From positions 1 through 64,000 of the forward strand of contig NZ_QDKQ01000035.1 of the NCBI RefSeq assembly GCF_003116815.1: a DNA stretch of 64,000 nucleotides, given 5' to 3'. The translations under genes and the position numbers were made by a program. Each line of letters opens with the position of its first letter. The first letter of the stretch is position 1. Source of the stretch: Caulobacter endophyticus (lineage in GTDB: Bacteria; Pseudomonadota; Alphaproteobacteria; Caulobacterales; Caulobacteraceae). Under the pieces are notes generated by a model that was not told where the DNA came from, did not search any database, and was given only the letters and a program-made list of their open reading frames with translations. Positions 55,964-64,000 of the stretch are shown piece by piece.

Positions 55964-58900
55964 ATGTACATCGGTCTGAAGCAGGCGGCTCGGCTGAGCG
56001 CTCTGCTATGTGCGTCCAGCTGCCTTTCGGGCGTCGCCTTTGCTCAGACAAGTTTCCCGGCCGCCCCGCTGCCGCCGATCCGCACCGAGATCGACGAACG
56101 CGGCGTGGACCTGATGAGCGGCACGTTCAACCTGTCGGAGACCCTGCTCTCGATCGGCCAGCCCGAAGCCGGCGGCCTTGCGCTGACGCGCAAGGGCGGC
56201 GTTCTGAGCAACGGCTACATCGGCCAGGTACTGCCGGGCGGCAATGGCGTCCGGATCTTCGCCGGTTCCAACGCCGAGACCTTCACCCTGGCCAACGGCG
56301 TCTACACGTCGGACCAGGGCACGGGCTCGACCCTGACCCTGGCCAACGGCGTCTATACCTACACCCTGCCCAACGGTCTGGAGATCCGGTACCTGACGTC
56401 GATGGCGCACAACATCACCGGCACGCCGACCCTGGCCCTGATGTCGACCATCACCATGCCGGACGGCAACGTGGAGACGATCCACTATCGCGCAGTCAGG
56501 ACCGTGGTGGGCACCGGCCCTGGAGGGCCCGCCTTCCCGCTGATGTACCGCATCCAGTCGGTGACCAGCAGCGGCGGCTACCAGCTGAAGTACACCTACG
56601 GCTTCAACGGCGGCTCGGAGAGCCAGATCGTCTCGGCCCTGGACGCCGGCGCCTGGCGCACGCCGATCGGCTACACCGCGATCAACAACGCCGTCGACTA
56701 CTGCGCGCCGACCGCCGACGCCTGCAACTTCACCCAGACCTGGCCCAGCGTGACGATCTCGGGCGGCACGGTCACCGACGCCCTGGGCCGCGCGACCACC
56801 TACGACCTGAAGACCGCCGCCAACCAGACCTCGACGATCACCGCGCCGTCCGGCGCGGTGACCACGATCGTCAACGACGCCAGCGGCCGCGTCAAAACCT
56901 GGTCGAACGGCGTCAGCACCTGGACCTACGGCTACAGCGACCTCAACAACACCAGCAACATCCTGCGCACGACCACCGTCACCAGCCCCACCGGCGAGAC
57001 TCGGACGGTGGTCTCGGGCCTGGCCACGGTGACCGTGATATCGGACATGAACAACGCCTTCACGGGCATGGCGTACCAGTACGACACCAAGGGGCGGCGG
57101 ATCAGGGCGACGGCGTCGGAAAGCGACGCGGTGACCTACGAGTACGACGCGCGCGGCAACGTCACCCTGATGACCTTCATCCCCAAGCCCAATTCGGGCC
57201 TGGCGTCATCGAGCGTGAGCGCCGGCTACGACGCCAACTGCACCAACCTGAAGATCTGCAACAAGCCGCTCTGGACCAAGGACACGCTGGGCGGCCAGAC
57301 CGACTACACCTATGATCCGACCCACGGCGGCGTGCTGACGGTGACGGCGCCGGCCGGCGCCAACGGCGTGCGGCCCCAGACGCGCTACACCTACGCCCAG
57401 ACCCCGACCTATGCGAAGGACGCTTCGGGCGCGACGGTGCAGGTGGGCTCGGTCTGGACCCTGAGCGGCGCCTCGATCTGCGCCACCGGCTCCAGTTGCA
57501 CCGGCACGGCGGACGAGATCAGGACCACGGTTGGCCGCACCGCCGCGGCCAACCTGCTGCCGACCTCCGTCACCTCGGCGGCCGGCGACGGCTCGCTCAG
57601 CGCGACCACGACCTTCAGCTACGACAATGTCGGCAACCCGCTGACCATCGACGGCCCGCTGGCCGGCGCCGACACCACCCGCTACCTCTATGACGCGCTC
57701 CGCCGCGAAGTCGGGGTGATCGGCCCCGATCCGGACGGCTCGGGCCCGCTCCTGCACCGCGCGCAACGCTTCGGCTATGACGTCGACGGTCGGCTGACGC
57801 GCGTCGAAGTCGGCGCGGCGACCGGCCAGACCGACGCCGCCCTGGCCTCCATGACCGTGCTGCAGCAGCGCGACACCGCCTATGACACCATCGGCCGCCC
57901 GATCCGCGAGACTACCTCGGCGGCCGGGACGACCCATGGCCTGACGCAGTACGCCTACGATGCGGCCAACCGCCTGACCTGCTCCACCGTGCGGATGAAT
58001 CCGACCGCCTTCGGCGCGCCCCCGACCTCGGCCTGCACGCCGGGCGCCGAAGGCGCCGACGGCCCCGATCGCATCAGCCGCAACGTCTATGACACGGCTG
58101 GCCGCCTGGTGGAGCAGTGGTCCGGTTCGGAGACCGGCGCGACCGTCCGCGACGCCAAGTACACCTATACGGTCAACGGCCGGATCAGCCAGATCATCGA
58201 CGCCAAGGACAACAAGACCCAGCTGGCCTATGACGGCTTCGACCGACCGGCCTTCACCTACTTCCCTGTGGCGACGGTCGGCGCTCTGGCCCACAACACG
58301 GCCGATTACGAACAGCGCACCTACGACGCCGCCGGCCGGCTGGTGACGCAGCGCCTGCGCGCCGGACAGGTCGTTGGCTATGCCTACGACGCCAACGGCA
58401 ATCTGCTGACGAAGGACCTGCCCTCCACCTGGGCCGACACCAGCTATGCCTACGACAACCTGGGCCGCCTGACCTCGGCGTCGTTCCCGGGCTACACGGT
58501 GGGCATGACCTACGACGCGCTCGGCCGCATCACCGGTCAGTCGGCGCCGCAGGGCGCGATGAGCTACCAGTACGACCTGGCCGGCAACCGCACGCGGGTG
58601 ACCTGGCCCGACGGCTTCTGGGTCGGCTACGAGTACTACACGACCGGCGAGATGCTGGTGGCCCGCGAGCAGGGCGCCGTCACGGGACCCGGCGTGCTGG
58701 CCACCTACTTCTATGACGATCTTGGCCGGCGCTCCTCGCTGTGGCGCGGCAACGGCGTGTCGACCACCTACGGCTATGACGGCGCTTCGCGCCTGACCAG
58801 CATGAACCATGACCTGGCCGGGACGACGCAGGACCAGGCCTACACCTGGACCTACAACGCCGCCGGCCAGGTCGTCTCGCGCTCGGCCAGCAACGACGCC

Positions 58901-60169
58901 TATCGCTATGTCGGCGGCGCCGCCGGAACCAAGGCCTACGCCAGCAACGGCCTCAACCAGTACACGACGGTCGGGGGCCTTGGCCTCAGCTACGATCTCC
59001 GGGGCAACCTGCAGTCGGACGGCGCGACCACCTTCGGGCACAATCCCGAAAACCTGCTGGTAAACACCAACTCCGGCGCGGCGCTCTCCTATGATCCGGC
59101 GGGCCGCCTCTACCACGCCGCCTCGCCCGCCCTCGGCGCTACCCAGTTCCTCTATGACGGACTGAACCTGTCGGCCGAATACAACACCTCGGGCGGCATG
59201 CTGCGCCGCTACATTCCCGGCCCGGCCATGGACGAACCGCTGGCCTGGTATGAAGGCGCCGGCACGGGCGCCCGCAACTGGTACGCCGCCGACGAGCGCG
59301 GCTCGATCGTCGCCGTCATCAACGGCGGGGGCTCCGCGGCGGGCATCAACACCTATGACGAGTACGGCGCGCCGGCCGCCACCAACATGGGCCGCTACCA
59401 GTACACTGGCCAGACCTGGCTGCCGGAGGTCGGCGCCTACAACTACAAGGCCCGGATCTACTCGCCGGTGCTGGGCCGCTTCATGCAGACCGATCCGGCC
59501 GGCTATCAGGACGGGATCAACTGGCAGGCCTACGCCGGCAACGACCCGATCAACGCGATCGACCCGATGGGCCTGGCCTTCTTCAGGGTCTGCGCGCCTT
59601 ACTCCGCAGCCGGCATCGGCGTTTCCGGGGGATACTGCAAGACCTTCTACGAACCGACCGAAGGCGGCGTCGGCGGCTCGAGAGGTGAAGGCGGCTCGGG
59701 CGGATCCGCCACGTCCCAGCCCAAGCCCAAGTGCCCGATGATCTCGGTCAACGCGATCAAGAACGAAATGCCTGACAAGGGCATCGGCCAGCAGATCGGC
59801 GACGGCATCTCGAGCTACGCCAACGGCGTGGGCGACGCCGTGCTCGGGGTGTCCGCACTGGCCGGCCTGATGGGCCGCGACAAGCAGCAGCAGGCCGTGA
59901 ACGCGCACCAGGCGATGTATGACGCGGGCAAGGCCGCCATGGGACACCCAAGACAGATCGGGCCGATCGCGAGCGCCTGGGCGATGAAGTACCCCTTCCA
60001 AGCCGGCGCCCGGGCCGGGACGGGCCTGGCGATCTCGGCCCTCGCTACACCCAAAGTCGGCGGGCCGCTGACCTTGGCGGCCATGTATGGCAACGCCTAT
60101 AGTGCGGCCAACCAGCACCCGACGGCGATCGTCGTCGCGGGCATCGTCGGAAATAGCTGTAAAGAGTGA
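55964..60169 (+). CDS. RHS/YD-repeat protein 2 with a hydrophobic C-terminal tip
   Basis: About 1401 residues from ATG 55964. The signal peptide MYIGLKQAARLSALLCASSC ends near AFA. IDERGVDLMSG, many YD repeats (YTYDPTHGG, YEYDARGN, YAYDNLGRLTS) and the RHS terminator ARIYSPVLGRFMQTDPAGYQ, then DGINWQAYAGNDPINAIDPM follow. The tip of about 200 residues has a Gly/Ser linker, KCPMISVNAIKNEMPDKG, and hydrophobic stretches (ISSYANGVGDAVLGVSALAG; AGARAGTGLAISALATPKVG). No nuclease motif was seen; a membrane-active role is possible. It is followed by a small Cys-containing membrane protein. Confidence 0.85.
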   Translation: MYIGLKQAARLSALLCASSCLSGVAFAQTSFPAAPLPPIRTEIDERGVDLMSGTFNLSETLLSIGQPEAGGLALTRKGGVLSNGYIGQVLPGGNGVRIFAGSNAETFTLANGVYTSDQGTGSTLTLANGVYTYTLPNGLEIRYLTSMAHNITGTPTLALMSTITMPDGNVETIHYRAVRTVVGTGPGGPAFPLMYRIQSVTSSGGYQLKYTYGFNGGSESQIVSALDAGAWRTPIGYTAINNAVDYCAPTADACNFTQTWPSVTISGGTVTDALGRATTYDLKTAANQTSTITAPSGAVTTIVNDASGRVKTWSNGVSTWTYGYSDLNNTSNILRTTTVTSPTGETRTVVSGLATVTVISDMNNAFTGMAYQYDTKGRRIRATASESDAVTYEYDARGNVTLMTFIPKPNSGLASSSVSAGYDANCTNLKICNKPLWTKDTLGGQTDYTYDPTHGGVLTVTAPAGANGVRPQTRYTYAQTPTYAKDASGATVQVGSVWTLSGASICATGSSCTGTADEIRTTVGRTAAANLLPTSVTSAAGDGSLSATTTFSYDNVGNPLTIDGPLAGADTTRYLYDALRREVGVIGPDPDGSGPLLHRAQRFGYDVDGRLTRVEVGAATGQTDAALASMTVLQQRDTAYDTIGRPIRETTSAAGTTHGLTQYAYDAANRLTCSTVRMNPTAFGAPPTSACTPGAEGADGPDRISRNVYDTAGRLVEQWSGSETGATVRDAKYTYTVNGRISQIIDAKDNKTQLAYDGFDRPAFTYFPVATVGALAHNTADYEQRTYDAAGRLVTQRLRAGQVVGYAYDANGNLLTKDLPSTWADTSYAYDNLGRLTSASFPGYTVGMTYDALGRITGQSAPQGAMSYQYDLAGNRTRVTWPDGFWVGYEYYTTGEMLVAREQGAVTGPGVLATYFYDDLGRRSSLWRGNGVSTTYGYDGASRLTSMNHDLAGTTQDQAYTWTYNAAGQVVSRSASNDAYRYVGGAAGTKAYASNGLNQYTTVGGLGLSYDLRGNLQSDGATTFGHNPENLLVNTNSGAALSYDPAGRLYHAASPALGATQFLYDGLNLSAEYNTSGGMLRRYIPGPAMDEPLAWYEGAGTGARNWYAADERGSIVAVINGGGSAAGINTYDEYGAPAATNMGRYQYTGQTWLPEVGAYNYKARIYSPVLGRFMQTDPAGYQDGINWQAYAGNDPINAIDPMGLAFFRVCAPYSAAGIGVSGGYCKTFYEPTEGGVGGSRGEGGSGGSATSQPKPKCPMISVNAIKNEMPDKGIGQQIGDGISSYANGVGDAVLGVSALAGLMGRDKQQQAVNAHQAMYDAGKAAMGHPRQIGPIASAWAMKYPFQAGARAGTGLAISALATPKVGGPLTLAAMYGNAYSAANQHPTAIVVAGIVGNSCKE
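58559..58995 (+). repeat. Near-identical RHS core segment (copy in RHS2)
   Basis: Matches RHS1 36690-37125, including GAGATGCTGGTGGCCCGCGA and TACTTCTATGACGATCTTGG. The flanks on both sides diverge faster, which points to recent exchange between the two genes. Confidence 0.75.
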
Positions 60170-60175
60170 TCGAGG

Positions 60176-60493
60176 TTGAAATTCCGCTTTTCTACGAGGG
60201 TGACCTGCCCGTCATGCGGCGTCGACGGGCAGACTTTCAGCGCCAGCCAATGCCTCACGCGTACCTGCTCGATCAGTTGCATCGGTTGTAAGAAGACCAT
60301 CACATCCAAGCTTTCGCTCGTCGAATACCTGGCGCTGGTCGTCTACATTCATGTCCTGACGATCGCCCTGGGCGCGACGCTCCTGTTTTCGCTCCTGAGC
60401 GGGAACTGGTTCGTCGCGGCGGCGGCCGCGGCGCTGTTCTTCTTCCTGGTGATACCCCCAGCCCAGATCTGGCACGCAAATCGGGCCAGATAG
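60176..60493 (+). CDS. Small Cys-rich membrane protein, candidate immunity for RHS2
   Basis: About 105 residues from TTG 60176 (start uncertain). The N-terminal zinc-ribbon-like part has CPSC and CISCIGC. It is followed by two membrane segments (LALVVYIHVLTIALGATLLF; NWFVAAAAAALFFFLVIPPA). It lies only a few bases after the RHS2 stop and on the same strand, like the gene after RHS1. Immunity is inferred from position and membrane location only. Confidence 0.5.
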   Translation: MKFRFSTRVTCPSCGVDGQTFSASQCLTRTCSISCIGCKKTITSKLSLVEYLALVVYIHVLTIALGATLLFSLLSGNWFVAAAAAALFFFLVIPPAQIWHANRAR

Positions 60494-60532
60494 GACTGAG
60501 CGAAGCGTCGGGCGGCAAGTAGGAACGCGTCC

Positions 60533-60811
60533 TTGACCAAAGGGAACACCGCCGCGGGCGACAAAGGGCCATCGCTCTGGAGATGGGCGGCCTTTCTCGC
60601 CTTCTTCGCAGGCGTGAACCTCTTCCTCGCCTGGATCGTCACCGACAGGTTTTCGCTGACGACGCGACAGCAGGTCATCTGGGCAGGCGCCTTCCTGGCG
60701 GCCCTGGCCGCCGGGCAGGTCGCCCTCCTGGTCGGCTGGTGGCGGGGCGGCGGCGCGCGACGGATCAGGGCCCGTCGCGGAAAACATGAGCCGCGCGGGC
60801 CGACCCGATAG
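60533..60811 (+). CDS. Small two-helix membrane protein
   Basis: About 92 residues from TTG 60533, with AGGA eight bases upstream. The two membrane segments are RWAAFLAFFAGVNLFLAWIV and VIWAGAFLAALAAGQVALLV, followed by a strongly basic tail (GGGARRIRARRGKHEPRGPT). It may be a second partner of the RHS2 unit or an unrelated gene. A GC-rich hairpin lies in the gap after it. Confidence 0.45.
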   Translation: MTKGNTAAGDKGPSLWRWAAFLAFFAGVNLFLAWIVTDRFSLTTRQQVIWAGAFLAALAAGQVALLVGWWRGGGARRIRARRGKHEPRGPTR

Positions 60812-60859
60812 GCGGCGGCGCGCGCGGCCTCGCTGCGCGCGCCGCGCGCTATTTCAGGC

Positions 60860-60868
60860 TTATCCACA
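60860..60868. promoter_or_regulatory. DnaA-box-like 9-mer upstream of RHS gene 3
   Basis: TTATCCACA, identical to that before RHS1 and 99 bases before the RHS3 ATG. About 23-25 bases downstream the three upstream regions share TTGC(N)AAGC. Confidence 0.45.
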
Positions 60869-60966
60869 ACCTGGACGGTGACGCCGGGTTGCCAAGCTTC
60901 ACCGCTTCATAACAGCCTGGACGCGAGGGGCGCGCGTAATGCGTCGTCTGGTGTCTTGGGGCTCAC

Positions 60967-63900
60967 ATGCGTCTTGGTTTGAAGCGGCTCGCGCGCCTGA
61001 GCGCGCTGCTGTGTGCGTCCAGCTGCCTTTCGGGCATGGCCTATGCCCAGACCGCGCCCATCCCGCCGGAGAACTACGAGGTCGACGCCCGCGGCGTCGA
61101 CGTGCTGTCGGGGCGTCCTTTCGTTCCGGGGCCTTCGATCAGCATCGGCGATCCGTCGGCGGGCGGCCTGTCCTATCGTCGCGACCTGGTGATGGCCGGC
61201 TGGCGCGACAGCTTCCTGGGCAGCATCAATTTCACCTTCACCGGGACGACCTACCTGGTCAGCCTCGGCAGCACCACGAAGGTGTTCACTCGCTCGGGCT
61301 CGACCTTCACGCCCGCCCAGGCCGACGGATCGAGCCTGACCGCCACCGGGACCGCGCCGTACTTCACGCAGTTCGTCTACACCTCGCCCGACGGCGTCGT
61401 CGCCCGGTTCTGGCTGAACGATCTCCAGGAGATCACCTATCCGAACGGCGTGAAGCTCAACTACAACTACGCCCAGTCCGAGCAATGCGATTGGGGGGGC
61501 GTCATCGGCGAACTCGACGAGCCTTGCCCCAACCGCAGCCCGATCTCACGCCTGCAGTCGATCACGTCCAACGCCGGCTACCAGTTGCACCTCGACTACA
61601 TGAGCGAAGAGCCCCTGGTCGATCCGCTGGGCTGGGTCGAGGTCGCCAAGGTCACCGCCTTCAACATGACGACGGACTACTGCTCGCCCTGGGCGGCGTC
61701 CTGCGCCTTCTCCCAGAACTGGCCCAGCCTGACCTACAGCCAGACGGTCGGCCAGGCGAGCGTGACCGACCAGGCCAGCCGCACCTTCGTCTACGGCTAT
61801 GACACCAACGACGGCGGCATGCTGCGCATCCGCCTGCCCGGCAGCGCCGCCGACGACCGCACCTTCACCTACGCCAACGGCAAGATCTCCAGCGTCACCG
61901 ACGCCACCGGGACCTGGAACTACGCTTATGTCGACGGCGGCTCGACGCTCACGACGACGGTGACGGGGCCGCTGTCGCACCTCGACACCTACGTCTCCGA
62001 CAAGACCAAGCTGCGCCTGACCTCGGTCAACGACAGCCTCAACCGCACCCGCAGCTACGAGTACGACAGCTACGGCCGGGCCACGAAGCTCACCAATCCC
62101 GAGGGCGACTACGCCAGCCTGGTCTATGACGTTCGCGGCAACGTCCTCTCGACGACCCATGTGGCCAAGCCTGGATCGGGCCTGGCCGATATCGTCACCT
62201 CGGCGACCTATCCCGTGTCGTGCGCCAGTCCGGTGACCTGCAACCAGCCGACCTCGACGACCGACGCCCTGGGCAAGGTCACCGACTACGCCTACGACGC
62301 CACCCATGGCGGCCTGCTGAGCGTCACCGCGCCCGCGCCCACGGCCGGCGCGGCCCGTCCGGAAGTGCGCTACGGCTACGCCCCGCAGTACGCCTGGTAC
62401 AAGAACGCCAGCGGCGCCATCGCCCAGGCCCCGACGCCGATCTACAAGCCGACCAGCCAGTCGACCTGCGTCACCGGCGCCTCGTGCGCCGGAACGGCCA
62501 GCGAGATCAAGACGACCTACGCCTATGGCGCGGCGGGAACGGCCAACAACCTGCTGCCGACGACGATCGGCTCGGGCGCCGGCGACGGGACCCTGTGGGC
62601 CTCGACCACCCTGACCTACAATCCGGTGGGCGGCGTGCTGACGGTGGACGGCCCCCTGGCCGGATCCAGCGACACCACGCGCTATCGCTATGACTCGGCC
62701 TGGCGCCCGATCGGCGCGGTCGGACCCGACCCCGACGGCGGCGGCGCGCTGAAGCACCGCGCCGTCCGCTACACCTACGACGCCGCCGGCCGCCGCACCA
62801 CCGTCGACATCGGCGTCGTCAACAGCCAGTCCGACGCCGACTGGGCCGCCATGGGCGTCTTCCAGCAGGATTTGTCCAAGTACGACGCCGCCGGCCGCGT
62901 CACGCATCGGGCCCTTCGCTCGAACGCCACGCTTCAGCGCGTCAGCCAGTACAGCTACGACGCCGTCGGCCGCATGAACTGTTCGGTCGTGCGGATGAAC
63001 CCGGCGACATTCGGAAGCTGGCCGGACTTCGCGGGGCTGCCCGCCTCGGCCTGCACGCTCGGGGCCGAAGGCGCCGACGGTCCCGACCGCATCACCTACA
63101 ACGTCTATGACAGCGCCGACCGTCTGACCGAAACCTATGCCGGCTGGGCCACGAACACGCCGGTGCGCGAGGCCCGCTACGAGTATACGCCCAACGGCCT
63201 CCTGTATTGGGTCGCCGACGCCAAGAACAACCTAACCCAACTTCAATACGACGGCTTCGACCGTCTCTATCGCGTCTATTTCCCCAAGGCCGCGGTGGGA
63301 CAGATGAGCGCCAACGGCGACGACTTGGAGCAGTACGCCTACGACGCCGCGGGCCGGATGACCAAGCGCCGCCTGCGCGACAGCCAGGAGATCGACTACG
63401 CTTATGACGCCAACGGCAACCTGACGAGCCAGACCCGCCCCGGCGGCTGGCCTGGCCGCAGCTACGCCTACGACAACCTGGGCCGCGCCACCTCGATCTC
63501 GTATCCTGGCTACACCATCGGCCTGACCTATGACGCCCTAGGGCGAACCACGGCCCAGTCGGCGCCGCAGGGGACGATGAGCTACCAGTACGACCTGGCC
63601 GGCAACCGCACGCGAGTGACCTGGCCCGACGGCTTCTGGGTGGGCTACGAATACCACACCACCGGCGAGATGCTGGTGGCCCGCGAGCAGGGCGCCTATA
63701 CGGGGCCCGGCGTCCTGGCCACCTATGCCTATGACGATCTGGGGCGGCGGACCGCCCTGTGGCGCGGCAACGGCGCGGCCACCACCTACGGCTACGACGC
63801 CGCCTCGCGCCTGACCACCATGGCCCACGACCTGGCCGGAACCGCCCAGGACCAGACCTACACTTACAGCTACAACGCCGCCGGCCAGATCACCGCGCGC

Positions 63901-64000
63901 ACGGCCACCAACGACGCCTATCGCTACATCGGCGGCGCTTCGTCGACCAAGACCTACGCCAGCAACGGCCTCAACCAGTACACCACGGTCGGCGGGGTGG
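60967..64000 (+). CDS. RHS/YD-repeat protein 3, runs off the right edge
   Basis: An open frame from ATG 60967 (MRLGLKRLARLSALLCASSC) continues without a stop to the end of the window, more than 1010 codons. The signal peptide, ending MAYA, is nearly the same as in RHS2. VDARGVDVLSG, YD repeats (YEYDSYGR, YAYDATHGG, YRYDSAWRP, YSYDAVGRM), MSYQYDLAGNRTRVTWPDGF and NGLNQYTTVGG match RHS1 and RHS2. The tip and any immunity gene would lie to the right of the window. The N-terminal 200 residues differ from the other two. Confidence 0.85.
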   Translation, partial: MRLGLKRLARLSALLCASSCLSGMAYAQTAPIPPENYEVDARGVDVLSGRPFVPGPSISIGDPSAGGLSYRRDLVMAGWRDSFLGSINFTFTGTTYLVSLGSTTKVFTRSGSTFTPAQADGSSLTATGTAPYFTQFVYTSPDGVVARFWLNDLQEITYPNGVKLNYNYAQSEQCDWGGVIGELDEPCPNRSPISRLQSITSNAGYQLHLDYMSEEPLVDPLGWVEVAKVTAFNMTTDYCSPWAASCAFSQNWPSLTYSQTVGQASVTDQASRTFVYGYDTNDGGMLRIRLPGSAADDRTFTYANGKISSVTDATGTWNYAYVDGGSTLTTTVTGPLSHLDTYVSDKTKLRLTSVNDSLNRTRSYEYDSYGRATKLTNPEGDYASLVYDVRGNVLSTTHVAKPGSGLADIVTSATYPVSCASPVTCNQPTSTTDALGKVTDYAYDATHGGLLSVTAPAPTAGAARPEVRYGYAPQYAWYKNASGAIAQAPTPIYKPTSQSTCVTGASCAGTASEIKTTYAYGAAGTANNLLPTTIGSGAGDGTLWASTTLTYNPVGGVLTVDGPLAGSSDTTRYRYDSAWRPIGAVGPDPDGGGALKHRAVRYTYDAAGRRTTVDIGVVNSQSDADWAAMGVFQQDLSKYDAAGRVTHRALRSNATLQRVSQYSYDAVGRMNCSVVRMNPATFGSWPDFAGLPASACTLGAEGADGPDRITYNVYDSADRLTETYAGWATNTPVREARYEYTPNGLLYWVADAKNNLTQLQYDGFDRLYRVYFPKAAVGQMSANGDDLEQYAYDAAGRMTKRRLRDSQEIDYAYDANGNLTSQTRPGGWPGRSYAYDNLGRATSISYPGYTIGLTYDALGRTTAQSAPQGTMSYQYDLAGNRTRVTWPDGFWVGYEYHTTGEMLVAREQGAYTGPGVLATYAYDDLGRRTALWRGNGAATTYGYDAASRLTTMAHDLAGTAQDQTYTYSYNAAGQITARTATNDAYRYIGGASSTKTYASNGLNQYTTVGGV

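Overview
The window looks like chromosome of a high-GC (roughly two-thirds G+C) alphaproteobacterium, most likely Caulobacter or a close relative. The grounds are the codon use, a TonB-dependent receptor linked to a polysaccharide-utilisation cluster, a HipBA module, many orphan two-component and chemotaxis proteins, and short GC-rich intergenic palindromes. No rRNA, tRNA or CRISPR array was seen. Layout, left to right. (1) 1-7.9 kb: the last codons of an IS5-type transposase, a bifunctional penicillin-binding protein divergent from a CxxCxxCC-type (YkgJ/YcgN-like) protein, small membrane and exported genes separated by repeated palindromic elements, an ABC-F ATPase (Uup) and an outer-membrane beta-barrel protein. 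(2) 7.9-12.3 kb: a large exported protein of unknown function divergent from a patatin-like lipase, then a two-gene operon with a nuclease-like membrane protein. (3) 12.4-21.9 kb: an alginate-utilisation cluster, all on the minus strand: FadR-type regulator, TonB-dependent receptor, SGNH acetylesterase, short-chain reductase, MFS uronate-type transporter and PL17-like oligo-alginate lyase. A TTGSTATASCAA-like operator lies upstream of the regulator, the receptor gene and the lyase operon. (4) 22-25.6 kb: a MarR-GNAT fusion and a hipBA pair with four operator palindromes. (5) 25.6-34 kb: an exported GH2 beta-galactosidase, a secreted protein pair, a divergent TetR/SDR pair with a perfect palindrome between them, and an intact-looking IS5-family (IS427-like) element inserted exactly at the SDR stop codon. 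(6) 34-39.9 kb: the first of three Sec-exported RHS/YD-repeat proteins, with an AT-richer C-terminal tip, an overlapping small membrane protein (candidate immunity) and a tandem pair of paralogous four-helix membrane proteins. Each of these is preceded by a scar copied from the end of the neighbouring histidine-kinase gene. (7) 39.9-49 kb: an orphan histidine kinase, a chemotaxis receptor with a translationally coupled small protein and a convergent paralogue, small regulators and lipoproteins, and a Tat-exported GH127 arabinofuranosidase-like enzyme sharing a TTGTCAGACAA operator with the GH2 gene. (8) 49-55.8 kb: three tandem paralogous hybrid histidine kinases (membrane sensor, HisKA, HATPase, receiver). 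(9) 55.9-64 kb: two more RHS proteins, with two small membrane-protein genes between them; the third runs off the window. Two themes dominate: capture and breakdown of plant or algal polysaccharide (alginate, galactosides, arabinosides), and an RHS array with near-identical cores, variable tips and candidate immunity genes. That array is the most likely place for an undescribed contact-dependent or surface-polymorphism system.
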